A stretch of 11,425 bases of DNA from Caulobacteraceae bacterium (GCA_004144935.1 SDZP01000081.1:1-11425), one strand, 5' to 3'. Shown: positions 1 to 6,477, numbered from the stretch's first letter. Translations and numbers: made by a program. Notes: generated by a model from the sequence alone, not told the origin.

Positions 1-242
1 GGCCATCGCCTACGGCGCCTTCATCAACACCGTCATCCAGTTCGTCATCGTCGCCTTCGCGGTGTTCCTGCTGGTCAAGCTGGTCAACGCCGCTCGGCGT
101 CGGGGCCGGCGGGGCGCTGGGGGCGGGCGCTTCCGCCTCCTTGCGCCGCGCGGCGTTGACCAGCTTGACCAGCAGGAACACCGCGAAGGCGACGATGACG
201 AACTGGATGACGGTGTTGATGAAGGCGCCGTAGGCGATGGCC
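1..242. repeat. 93-bp perfect inverted repeat (fold-back) at the window edge
   Basis: Bases 1-93 are exactly the reverse complement of bases 150-242, separated by a 56-base loop (94-149). Pairing continues to about 99/144 with a single mismatch (94 against 149). Both arms encode the mscL TM2 region, so one arm is a mirror copy of the gene. The junction has short imperfect homology (CGCCGAGCGGCG against CGCCGCGCGGCG), which would favour template switching. I infer an assembly, amplification or library chimera at a contig end; a real inverted duplication is possible but less likely. Confidence 0.95.
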
Positions 243-460
243 ACCTCGGCGGTCTTGCTCGCCGCGTCCTCGGGGGCCAGCACGATCTTCAGGTCGGAGA
301 AGTCGACCTTGCCGAGGATCAGCCCGATCGGCGGCATGATGACGCCATCGACCAGCACGGTGACGATCTTGCCGAAGGCCGCGCCGATGATCACCCCGAC
401 CGCCAGGTCGATGACGTTGCCGCGCGAGATGAACTGACGGAATTCGCTGACGACGCTCAT
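1..460 (-). CDS. mscL: MscL large-conductance mechanosensitive channel, 3' end lost in a fold-back
   Basis: Inner-membrane channel that opens under membrane tension to release solutes on osmotic downshock. The start at 460 reads MSVVSEFRQFISRGNVIDLA, the typical MscL N-terminus, with an amphipathic helix and then TM1 (about residues 15-45, containing the conserved NVIDLAVGVIIGAAF pore-helix pattern). A periplasmic loop follows, then TM2 (about 73-100, including YGAFINTVIQFVIVAF) and a basic ARRKE segment. A GAGG Shine-Dalgarno sits about 7 nt before the ATG. Authentic sequence runs down to about base 94 (roughly 122 residues). Below that the reading frame enters the reverse complement of its own TM2 region and stays open to the window edge as non-MscL sequence (GVDQLDQQEHREGDDD). 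The usual C-terminal cytoplasmic helix (LL.EIRDLL-like) is absent. The gene lies 25 nt downstream of ihfB in the same direction. Identity is certain; the 3' end is not trustworthy. Confidence 0.93.
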   Translation of the reverse strand, partial: MSVVSEFRQFISRGNVIDLAVGVIIGAAFGKIVTVLVDGVIMPPIGLILGKVDFSDLKIVLAPEDAASKTAEVAIAYGAFINTVIQFVIVAFAVFLLVKLVNAARRKEAEAPAPSAPPAPTPSGVDQLDQQEHREGDDDELDDGVDEGAVGDG

Positions 461-485
461 GGGGGGACCTCGCTGTTCAGGCGGG

Positions 486-767
486 TCAGTCGGCGTTCAG
501 CCGGGCCCGCAGTTCCTTGCCGCTCTTGAAGAAGGGCACATGTTTGGCCCGCACGTCCACCGTCTCGCCGGTGCGCGGGTTGCGGCCCGAGCGGGCCGGA
601 CGGGAGCGCACGGAAAAGGCGCCGAAACCACGCAGTTCGACCCGGCCGCCGTCCTCCAGCGCCGCGATCATCTTCTCCAGGATGACGCCGACCACACGCT
701 CGACATCGCGCTGCGTCAGGTGCGGGTTTTCCGCCGCCAGACTGGCGATCAGCTCGGACTTGATCAT
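486..767 (-). CDS. ihfB: Integration host factor beta subunit (HU/IHF family)
   Basis: DNA-bending nucleoid protein that pairs with IhfA and acts in transcription, recombination and replication architecture. The 93-residue product has the usual IHF/HU length. Helical N-terminal dimerisation region (MIKSELIASLAAENPHLTQR, about 1-40), then the beta arm with GRVELRGFGAFSVR (41-54) and the DNA-intercalating tip GRNPRTGE (61-68, Pro64), and the C-terminal PFFKSGKELRARLN helix. TQRDVERVV and the lack of HU-alpha features favour IhfB, as does its position downstream of rpsA, where ihfB is often found in proteobacteria. The start ATG has a GGGGA element about 5 nt upstream. Here a convergent plus-strand gene separates it from rpsA, so it probably has its own promoter in 768-911. 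mscL follows 25 nt downstream and may be co-transcribed. Confidence 0.93.
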   Translation of the reverse strand: MIKSELIASLAAENPHLTQRDVERVVGVILEKMIAALEDGGRVELRGFGAFSVRSRPARSGRNPRTGETVDVRAKHVPFFKSGKELRARLNAD

Positions 768-817
768 GCTTTCCCCGATATCCCCGCCTGTCGGCGCAGC
801 GACCTTTGCCCAACTCG

Positions 818-833
818 CCTTGAGTCTTCAAGG
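818..833. repeat. Short perfect inverted repeat between ihfB and the divergent gene
   Basis: CCTTGA-GTCT-TCAAGG forms a 6-bp perfect dyad with a 4-nt spacer in the 144-nt divergent gap. It could be an operator for ihfB or for the unknown gene at 912, or chance. No T-run follows on either strand, so it is not an obvious terminator. Confidence 0.35.
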
Positions 834-911
834 GGTTGCGTGAAATTTGCGGCCGTTAAAACCGGAGCAAGCCTCGCTGCCTATGCTCAAGCCGAGTACA
901 GGCGCTTAAAC

Positions 912-1748
912 ATGCAGCATTCCCCCCAGGCGCGAGCCACGCCCCCGCCCACGACCGGCCTGGAGGCCATGCGCGGCCCAAGGGTGCGCGTCCGGCTGGC
1001 GGCGTCAGTAGGGATGGATGTGATCATCGATGGCCGCCTGCGGCCGATGATCGGCCTCAAGGAGGGCGGCCTGCGCGGCCGGGCGCTGCACTACGGCGTG
1101 GTCGAGGCCGCCGGCGCCAAGCGGCGGCTGGCCGCCGCCAGCCTCAACGCCATCGACGCCGAGCGCATCGACCTGGCGGTGCTCGACGCCGGCCTGGCCG
1201 CGCTCGAGCCGCCGGTCCCGGGCGAGCGGCCGCCGCTGATGATGCTGCCGGTCAGCTGGAGCACCCTGCGCGCCGAGAAATCCCGCCGCAGGCTGCTGCG
1301 CCGCATCGCCGCCGGCCAGATCGATCACGGGGTGCTGGCCATCTGCGAGGTGGTGGGGCTGGAGCCCGGCGTGCCGCAGGCCGCGGTTCGCGAGGCGGTC
1401 GGGGCGTTGAAACCCATCTTCCGCGGCGTCCTGGCCCGCACCCTGCCGAAGGCGGCGATGCTGCGTCACCTGGAGGGCTGCGGCTTCACCGGCGCGGCCA
1501 TCGAGGCCGACGGGCTGGAGGCGGCCGAGGACGAGGGCGAGATGCTGCGCCGGGTGCTGCTGCTGCAGACCGTCGGCCCGGGCGTCCTGATCCACGGGGT
1601 GCGCTCGGTGGCCGGCCTCACCGCCGCCCGCGCCGCCGGCGCCAGCTGGGCCAGCCTCGACATCCAGCCGGGCGGCGAAAGCCTGATGGCCGAAACGAAA
1701 ACGGCGGCCGGGTCGCCCCGGCCGCCGCGTTACGTGGATGCTCAATAA
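912..1748 (+). CDS. Uncharacterised protein, possible degenerate EAL-like domain
   Basis: Not a family I can name with confidence. About 278 residues if the ATG at 912 is used (MQHSPQARATPPPTT); in-frame ATGs at 969 and 1014 are alternatives. None has a convincing Shine-Dalgarno: GGAGG before 969 is only 2 nt away. The product is soluble, rich in Ala, Arg, Leu and Gly, with no signal peptide or membrane segment. An N-terminal region (about 20-110, VRVRLAASVGMDVIIDGRLRP) precedes a C-terminal alpha/beta region containing PVSWSTLRAEKSRRRLL, ICEVVGLEPGVPQ (near residue 144) and GASWASLDI (near 250). These are loosely spaced like strands of an EAL-type TIM barrel but lack the EAL metal-binding residues, so if it is a relative it should be catalytically dead. 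It is divergent from ihfB and convergent with rpsA, with 9 bp between stop codons. The last 15-20 codons overlap the rpsA terminator, so the C-terminal tail is probably not conserved. Confidence 0.7.
   Translation: MQHSPQARATPPPTTGLEAMRGPRVRVRLAASVGMDVIIDGRLRPMIGLKEGGLRGRALHYGVVEAAGAKRRLAAASLNAIDAERIDLAVLDAGLAALEPPVPGERPPLMMLPVSWSTLRAEKSRRRLLRRIAAGQIDHGVLAICEVVGLEPGVPQAAVREAVGALKPIFRGVLARTLPKAAMLRHLEGCGFTGAAIEADGLEAAEDEGEMLRRVLLLQTVGPGVLIHGVRSVAGLTAARAAGASWASLDIQPGGESLMAETKTAAGSPRPPRYVDAQ
1691..1727 (-). terminator. Rho-independent terminator of rpsA
   Basis: An 11-bp GC-only stem (1702-1712 with 1717-1727) has a 4-nt loop. Read on the minus strand it is followed directly by TTTTCGTTTCG (1701-1691), a U-rich tract. 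It lies 31 nt past the rpsA stop codon, in the right orientation for rpsA. The same bases are the 3' coding end of the convergent plus-strand gene; on the plus strand no T-run follows, so it should work in one direction only. Confidence 0.8.
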
Positions 1749-1772
1749 GCTTCGAAGTTAGTCTTTCGAAGC
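1749..1772. repeat. 8-bp inverted repeat around the rpsA stop codon
   Basis: GCTTCGAA (1749-1756) and TTCGAAGC (1765-1772) are perfectly complementary, with an 8-nt loop containing the rpsA TAA. It lies between the two convergent stop codons. It could add a small hairpin ahead of the main terminator or be chance; no U-tract follows it. Confidence 0.45.
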
Positions 1773-3470
1773 CTTCTCGCGCAGGGCCGCGCCGAGGATG
1801 TCGCCCAGCGAAGCGCCCGAGTCCGAGGACCCGTACTGCTCGATGGCGGCCTTCTCGTCCATCATCTCCAGGGCCTTGATCGACACGGACACCCGGCGGG
1901 CGGCCTTGTCGATGGCGGTCACCTGGGCGTCCACGCGGTCGCCGACGGCGAAGCGTTCCGGACGCTGCTCCTGACGATCGCGCGACAGGTCCGACTTGCG
2001 GATGAAAGCGGTCATCGGGGCGTCTTCTTCACCGAACTTCACTTCGATACCACCGGAGGTGATTTCGGTGACGGTGCAGGTGACGGTCTGGCCCTTGCGG
2101 AAGCTGTCGCCGGCCAGCGGATCGCCGGCCAGTTGCTTGACGCCCAGGCTGATGCGTTCCTTCTCGACGTCGACGTCGAGAACGCGCGCCTTGACCATGT
2201 CGCCCTTCTTGTACTTGGCCAGGGCTTCTTCGCCGGTCACGGCCCAGTCCAGGTCGGACAGGTGGACCATGCCGTCGATCTCGCCGTCCAGGCCGATGAA
2301 CAGGCCAAACTCGGTGGCGTTCTTGACTTCGCCCTCGACGGTCGAACCGATCGGGTGATCGGCCAGGAACTTCTCCCACGGGTTGGCCGCGGCCTGCTTG
2401 AGGCCCAGGCTGACCCGGCGCTTGGAGCTGTCGACGTCGAGCACGATGACGTCCACTTCCTGCGAGGTGGAGACGATCTTGCCGGGGTGGACGTTCTTCT
2501 TGGTCCAGGACATTTCCGAGACGTGCACCAGGCCTTCAACGCCGGCTTCCAGCTCAACGAACGCGCCGTAGTCGGTGATGTTGGTGATGCGGCCCGTGAA
2601 CTTGGCGCCGACCGGGTACTTCGCTTCCACGCCGTCCCAGGGGTCGGACTGGAGCTGCTTCATGCCCAGGCTGATGCGTTGGGTGTCGGGGTTGATCTTG
2701 ACGATCTGGACCTTCACCGTGTCGCCGACCGCTAGCACCTGGCTCGGGTGGTTGACGCGCTTCCAGCTCATGTCGGTGACGTGCAGCAGGCCGTCGATGC
2801 CGCCCAGGTCCACGAAGGCGCCGTAGTCGGTGATGTTCTTGACCACGCCTTCGCGGATCTCGCCCTCTTGCAGCTGGCTGACCAGCTCGGTGCGCTGTTC
2901 GGCGCGGGCTTCTTCCAGGATGGCGCGACGCGAGACGACGATGTTGCCGCGCGGACGGTCCATTTTCAGGATGGCGAAGGGCTGTTCCTTGCCCATCAGC
3001 GGGCCGACGTCGCGCACCGGGCGGATGTCGACTTGCGAACCGGGCAGGAAGGCGGACGCGCCGCCCAGGTCGACGGTGAAGCCGCCCTTGACGCGGCCGA
3101 CGATGGCCCCGTTGACCGGTTCGTTGCGGGCAAAGACTTCTTCCAGGCGGGTCCAGGCTTCTTCGCGCTTGGCTTTCTCGCGGCTGATGACGGCTTCGCC
3201 CAGCGCGTTCTCGACGCGCTCGAGGAAGACCTCGACGGTGTCGCCGACCTTCAGGGTGGCCTTGCCGTCGTCGTCGACGCCGAATTCCTTGACGCTGATC
3301 CGGCCCTCGGTCTTCAGACCGATGTCGATGATCGCGACGTCCTTTTCGATCCCGACGACCTTGCCCTTGATCACGGTGCCTTCAGCGAAGTCGCTGGCGC
3401 CGCCGAGGCTTTCGTCGAGCAGAGCGGCGAAGTCGTCGCGGCTCGGGTTGAAGTTCATGTCATCAGCCAT
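1758..3470 (-). CDS. rpsA: 30S ribosomal protein S1
   Basis: Binds mRNA on the small ribosomal subunit and brings weakly structured or Shine-Dalgarno-poor messages to initiation. The product is 570 residues, the size expected for alphaproteobacterial S1. Six S1 (OB-fold) repeats are visible, at about 30-98, 117-183, 203-272, 287-359, 374-446 and 457-532. Repeats 3 and 4 carry the near-canonical ITDYGAFV core and repeat 5 a variant (ATEFGLFI); repeats 1, 2 and 6 are more diverged, as is normal for S1. The start is the ATG at 3470 (MADDMNFNPSRDDF). The frame is open further upstream to 3647, but that extension is Pro/Arg-rich and unlike S1. No strong Shine-Dalgarno precedes the start, as is common for rpsA, which in enterobacteria is autoregulated at translation. 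It follows cmk with a 130-nt gap and ends at a clear intrinsic terminator. Confidence 0.97.
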   Translation of the reverse strand: MADDMNFNPSRDDFAALLDESLGGASDFAEGTVIKGKVVGIEKDVAIIDIGLKTEGRISVKEFGVDDDGKATLKVGDTVEVFLERVENALGEAVISREKAKREEAWTRLEEVFARNEPVNGAIVGRVKGGFTVDLGGASAFLPGSQVDIRPVRDVGPLMGKEQPFAILKMDRPRGNIVVSRRAILEEARAEQRTELVSQLQEGEIREGVVKNITDYGAFVDLGGIDGLLHVTDMSWKRVNHPSQVLAVGDTVKVQIVKINPDTQRISLGMKQLQSDPWDGVEAKYPVGAKFTGRITNITDYGAFVELEAGVEGLVHVSEMSWTKKNVHPGKIVSTSQEVDVIVLDVDSSKRRVSLGLKQAAANPWEKFLADHPIGSTVEGEVKNATEFGLFIGLDGEIDGMVHLSDLDWAVTGEEALAKYKKGDMVKARVLDVDVEKERISLGVKQLAGDPLAGDSFRKGQTVTCTVTEITSGGIEVKFGEEDAPMTAFIRKSDLSRDRQEQRPERFAVGDRVDAQVTAIDKAARRVSVSIKALEMMDEKAAIEQYGSSDSGASLGDILGAALREKASKD

Positions 3471-3600
3471 GTGGCTACTTACGTCTCTGGTTGGGGAACG
3501 GCGGATGGCGCATGGCCGGAGTCCGGACGCTCGGTTTTTCAGGTGGGGTACTGAAGGGCCCGCGGGTCGGAGGTGCGACGCGGTTGGATTTGCCCTTGGC
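3471..3600 (-). other. rpsA leader / cmk-rpsA intergenic region
   Basis: 130 nt between the cmk stop and the rpsA start. It contains no strong Shine-Dalgarno, only AGAG about 15 nt before the ATG. It has a small dyad (TTCAG/CTGAA on the minus strand) and a CCCGCGGGCCC palindromic stretch. This would be the place for an S1 autoregulatory leader or a separate rpsA promoter; I see no sequence that decides which. Confidence 0.35.
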
Positions 3601-4239
3601 CTATCGGCTTCGGGCGCGCGCCGTCTCGACAATGCGGCGGGCCGCATCGAAGGCGCGGTCTATATCCATTTCGGTGGTGTCGAGCAAGACCGCGTCGTCG
3701 GCGATGACCATCGGGCTGTCGCTGCGGGCAGAGTCGCGTTCATCGCGGATACGGATGTCGGCCAGGATGTCTTCATAGGCGACCTGCTCGCCCTGGCCGG
3801 TCAGCTGCTTCCAGCGGCGCGTGGCCCGCACCTCCGGCGTGGCGGTGACGAACAGCTTCGCATCGGCCTCCGGCGCGATGACGGTGCCGATGTCGCGCCC
3901 GTCGATGACCACGCCGGGCTCCTGCGTGGCGAAGGTCCGCTGGAACTGGCGCAGGGCCTCGCGCACGGGGGTATAGGCGGCGACCCGGCTGGCGGCCTCG
4001 CCGGCGGCGCGGGTGCGCACCTCGGGGTTCTCCAGGGTGGCGGGATCGAGGGTGCGGGCGACGCGGGTGGCGTGCGCCATGTCCGAGAGGTCGCCCCCTT
4101 CCGCCAGCACCCGCACCCCGACGGCGCGGTAGAGCAGGCCGGAATCGAGGACGGGATAGCCGTAGAGCGCCGCCAGCTTGGTGGCGATGGTACCCTTGCC
4201 CGAGGCCGCGGGGCCGTCAACGGCGATCACGAAGCCCAT
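3601..4239 (-). CDS. cmk: Cytidylate kinase
   Basis: Phosphorylates CMP/dCMP to CDP/dCDP with ATP in pyrimidine nucleotide salvage and supply. The N-terminus reads MGFVIAVDGPAASGKGT, with the P-loop GPAASGKGT at residues 9-17. DSGLLYRAVG follows for CMP binding, then DGRDIGTVI, and the lid/Arg cluster RIRDERDSARSDSP typical of Cmk. The length of 212 residues is normal for bacterial Cmk. A GTG at 4248 would add three residues (MNG). I prefer the ATG at 4239 because it puts the P-loop at the usual distance and because the GTG sits at the edge of a REP-like palindrome; neither has a strong Shine-Dalgarno. It lies downstream of aroA and upstream of rpsA in the same direction, a gene order widely conserved in proteobacteria. 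Confidence 0.95.
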   Translation of the reverse strand: MGFVIAVDGPAASGKGTIATKLAALYGYPVLDSGLLYRAVGVRVLAEGGDLSDMAHATRVARTLDPATLENPEVRTRAAGEAASRVAAYTPVREALRQFQRTFATQEPGVVIDGRDIGTVIAPEADAKLFVTATPEVRATRRWKQLTGQGEQVAYEDILADIRIRDERDSARSDSPMVIADDAVLLDTTEMDIDRAFDAARRIVETARARSR

Positions 4240-4247
4240 CCCGTTCA

Positions 4248-4372
4248 CCGCTCATCCCGGCGAAGGCCGGGATCCATCGGGGCCCATAAAGCCATCCGGC
4301 TTGACCAGGCCGTGGGCCAACCTCCTGACAGCGGTGGGTGAGCTGGGTCCCGGCCTTCGCCGGGATGAGCGG
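4248..4372. repeat. Inverted pair of REP-like palindromes between aroA and cmk
   Basis: Bases 4248-4272 and 4348-4372 are perfect 25-bp reverse complements separated by 75 nt. Each arm contains its own hairpin, CCCGGC-GAAG-GCCGGG (4256-4271 and its mirror). The core resembles the short palindromes scattered between genes in many alphaproteobacterial genomes. A transcript from aroA to cmk would form two small hairpins or one long one, which could protect or attenuate the mRNA. The element ends right at the 5' edge of cmk. Confidence 0.85.
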
Positions 4373-4384
4373 ATGGGGGGCGGA

Positions 4385-5707
4385 TCATCCGACCTCAGCC
4401 CCCAGCCCGCGCATCAGTTCCACGAACCCCGGAAAGCTTGTCGCGATCATCCCCGGCTCGTCGACCTCGACGTCGCCCTGCGCCGCCAGTCCCAGCACCA
4501 GATGGCTCATGGCGATGCGGTGGTCGCCATGCGTCACCACCCGCGCCCCTCCGCGCACCGGATGGTTGCCGCCGGCCGTGCCGACGACGGTGAAGCCCTC
4601 CGGCTCCTCCTCGACCCCGACCCCGCAGGCGGCCAGCCCATTGGCCATGAGGGCGATCCGGTCGCTCTCCTTGACCCGCATCTCGCCGACGCCGCGCATC
4701 ACGGTCGCGCCCGAGGCAAAGGCCGCCGCCACCGCCAGGATCGGATACTCGTCGATCATCGCCGGGGCCCGCTCGGGCGGCACGACGACGCCCGCAAGTT
4801 GGGAGTAGCGCGCCGTGATGTCCCCGACCTCCTCGCCGCCGGCGCTGCGCCGGTTCGCGATGGTCAGGTCGGCGCCCATTTCCACCAGGGTGTCGAACAG
4901 GCCGGTGCGGGTGGCGTTCAGCATCACGCCCTCGACGGTCACCTCCGACCCCGGGGTGATCAGCGCCGCCACCAGCGGGAAGGCGGCCGAGGACGGGTCG
5001 GCCGGCACGTCGACATGACAGCCGGTCAGCATCTGGCCGCCGGCCAGCCGGATCAACCGGCCCTCGGCCTCGTCCGAGACCTCCACGGTCGCGCCAAACG
5101 CCCGCAGCATCCGCTCGGTGTGATCCCGCGTCGCTTCCGGCTCCAGCACATAGGTGTCGCCGGCGGCGTTCAGGCCGGCCAGCAGCACCGCCGACTTCAC
5201 CTGCGCCGAGGCCATCGGCAGGACATAGCGGATGGCGGTGAGGTGGCCGCCGCTCAGGGTCAGGGGCAGGCGCTCGCCGGCCCGGGACAGCCATTTGGCC
5301 CCCATCAGGCCCAGCGGGGTCAGCACCCGAGCCATCGGCCGGCTCTTCAGCGAAGCGTCGCCGGTGAAGGTGGCGCGGATGTCGAACCCCGCCGCCGCTC
5401 CCATGATCAGCCGCACGCCGGTGCCGGCGTTGCCGCAGTCGACGATGTCGGCCGGCTCGGCGAACCCGCCCCGGCCCTCGACGGTCCAGGCCTTGTCACC
5501 GGTTCGTGTGACGCCCGCGCCGAACGCCTGCATGGCGCGGCCGGTGGCCAGCACGTCCTCGCCCTCCAGCAGGCCGGTGATGGTCGTCGTGCCGTTGCTC
5601 AGGGCCCCGAGGATCAACGCCCGGTGGGAAATCGACTTGTCGCCGGGCACGCGGATGGTCCCGCGCAGGGCCGCGCCGGGGCGGGCTCGGAGGGCGGCGA
5701 TGGTCAT
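4385..5707 (-). CDS. aroA: 3-phosphoshikimate 1-carboxyvinyltransferase (EPSP synthase, class II)
   Basis: Sixth step of the shikimate pathway: transfers enolpyruvyl from PEP to shikimate-3-phosphate. The product is 440 residues, normal length, a cytoplasmic two-domain protein of inverse alpha/beta repeats. Visible motifs: GDKSISHR (22-29, Lys24), GNAGTGVRL (92-100), GDASLKSRPM (116-125), SAQVK (167-171), RDHTE (194-198), NATR (263-266), the active-site DEYP (318-321) and KESDR (345-349). The GDKS, SAQVK, RDHTE and NATR set marks a class II enzyme related to Agrobacterium CP4 AroA. Where CP4 has Ala100 this protein has Gly95, the ordinary residue of glyphosate-sensitive enzymes. The start ATG at 5707 has GGAG about 13 nt upstream, a rather long spacing. 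It is first of the aroA-cmk-rpsA block and divergent from the FYDLN protein gene. Confidence 0.96.
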   Translation of the reverse strand: MTIAALRARPGAALRGTIRVPGDKSISHRALILGALSNGTTTITGLLEGEDVLATGRAMQAFGAGVTRTGDKAWTVEGRGGFAEPADIVDCGNAGTGVRLIMGAAAGFDIRATFTGDASLKSRPMARVLTPLGLMGAKWLSRAGERLPLTLSGGHLTAIRYVLPMASAQVKSAVLLAGLNAAGDTYVLEPEATRDHTERMLRAFGATVEVSDEAEGRLIRLAGGQMLTGCHVDVPADPSSAAFPLVAALITPGSEVTVEGVMLNATRTGLFDTLVEMGADLTIANRRSAGGEEVGDITARYSQLAGVVVPPERAPAMIDEYPILAVAAAFASGATVMRGVGEMRVKESDRIALMANGLAACGVGVEEEPEGFTVVGTAGGNHPVRGGARVVTHGDHRIAMSHLVLGLAAQGDVEVDEPGMIATSFPGFVELMRGLGAEVG

Positions 5708-5757
5708 GCCGAGGCTTCGGCTCCGTCTTGAACAGGCTGGAATTGGGGGAAAGCCTT

Positions 5758-5786
5758 TTGACAGCGCCCCTGTCGCGTGGCAAGGG
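5758..5786 (+). promoter_or_regulatory. Candidate promoter for the FYDLN protein gene, with overlapping dyad
   Basis: TTGACA at 5758-5763 is a perfect -35 hexamer, but the -10 at 17-nt spacing (CAAGGG) is poor. The dyad GACAG-CGCCC-CTGTC (5760-5774) overlaps the -35 and could be an operator. It lies in the 122-nt gap between the divergent aroA and FYDLN genes, 44-72 nt upstream of the latter's start. Confidence 0.35.
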
Positions 5787-5829
5787 AGCCGCCGCTTTTA
5801 CAACACCCCACATAGAGAGGCCGCCCGCT

Positions 5830-6321
5830 TTGGCCAGCCCAGAACTCGGCGTCAAGCAGCTCTGCCCGACCTGCTCGGCGAAATTCTATGACCTGAACCG
5901 CCGTCCGGCCCTGTGCCCCAAGTGCGGCGACTCGTTCGACCCTGAAGAGGCGGTCCGGAACCGCCGCGTGCGCGCCCGCGCCACGCCGGTGGATTACGAG
6001 GACGAGGTCGAAAAAGACGAAGACGGCGCCGAGGCCAAGAAGAAGGCCGCCGCCGAGGACGAGGACGGCTTCGAGGAAGAGCCCGACACCACGCCGGAAA
6101 TCGACGACGAGGCCGCGGCCGAGCCGATCGAGACCGACGATGAAGAGGGCGACGCCGCCGCCAAGCCGGCCGACGATCTCGGTGTCGATTTTGCCGACGA
6201 CGAGGAAACCCTCGACGAGGAAGAAGCCGACGACGTGCCGTTCCTCGAGGACGAAGACGAGGACGACTTCCCGGAAGACGAGATCGACGGTCTGCCCGGC
6301 GAGGGCGACGAGGAGGTCTGA
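5830..6321 (+). CDS. TIGR02300-type FYDLN acidic zinc-ribbon protein
   Basis: A conserved alphaproteobacterial protein without an assigned function. The N-terminus has a four-cysteine zinc ribbon: CPTC (12-15), the family-signature FYDLNRRPALCPKCG (19-33), so Cys12, Cys15, Cys29 and Cys32 likely bind zinc. The rest, from about residue 55, is a low-complexity, highly acidic tail of Asp/Glu with Ala/Lys stretches, probably disordered. I chose the TTG at 5830 (MASPELGVKQLCP). It gives the usual family N-terminus, a few residues before the first Cys, and is preceded by GAGAGG with a 9-nt spacer. An in-frame ATG at 5728 would add 34 residues translated from the promoter region. The product is 163 residues. 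Divergent from aroA; a tRNA gene follows on the same strand. Confidence 0.9.
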   Translation: MASPELGVKQLCPTCSAKFYDLNRRPALCPKCGDSFDPEEAVRNRRVRARATPVDYEDEVEKDEDGAEAKKKAAAEDEDGFEEEPDTTPEIDDEAAAEPIETDDEEGDAAAKPADDLGVDFADDEETLDEEEADDVPFLEDEDEDDFPEDEIDGLPGEGDEEV

Positions 6322-6334
6322 CGATTTCGCTGCA

Positions 6335-6364
6335 GGGTCGGCGCTTCTTTCGAGGCGTCGACCC
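6335..6364 (+). terminator. Hairpin after the FYDLN gene, possible weak terminator
   Basis: GGGTCGGCGCTT pairs with AGGCGTCGACCC around a 6-nt CTTTCG loop: 12 pairs including two G-U wobbles. It begins 13 nt after the stop codon at 6321. No T-run follows on the plus strand (AAGGCGGAAAAAAG comes next), so it may act as a 3'-end stabiliser rather than a true intrinsic terminator. Confidence 0.45.
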
Positions 6365-6391
6365 AAGGCGGAAAAAAGTGGCGGGTAAGGC

Positions 6392-6420
6392 TTGATCGGC
6401 GAATGCCGACAGACTAAGAC
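6392..6420 (+). promoter_or_regulatory. Candidate housekeeping promoter for tRNA-Ala
   Basis: TTGATC (6392-6397) and ACTAAGAC (6413-6420) are 15 nt apart. They partly match the Caulobacter vegetative pattern TTGACGS ... GCTANAWC (6 of 8 in the -10). Transcription would start about 50 nt before the tRNA at 6478. Based on pattern match and position only. Confidence 0.38.
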
Positions 6421-6477
6421 CCCGCCCTCGCCGCCGGGCCACCGGCGACGAGCGCCAGACGACCGAGGCAAGACTTC

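Noticed and set aside
62..529. Plus-strand open frame across the left edge, reading partly like an acidic protein
   Set aside because: It is the antisense of mscL and the tail of ihfB and includes the fold-back; no Shine-Dalgarno and no family resemblance.
3471..3647. 59-residue N-terminal extension of S1 in the same frame
   Set aside because: Pro/Arg-rich and unlike S1; the ATG at 3470 gives the normal 570-residue protein.
2748..4341. Long plus-strand open frames opposite rpsA and cmk (up to about 500 codons)
   Set aside because: Antisense frames in GC-rich DNA opposite two certain genes; their translations have no recognisable domains.
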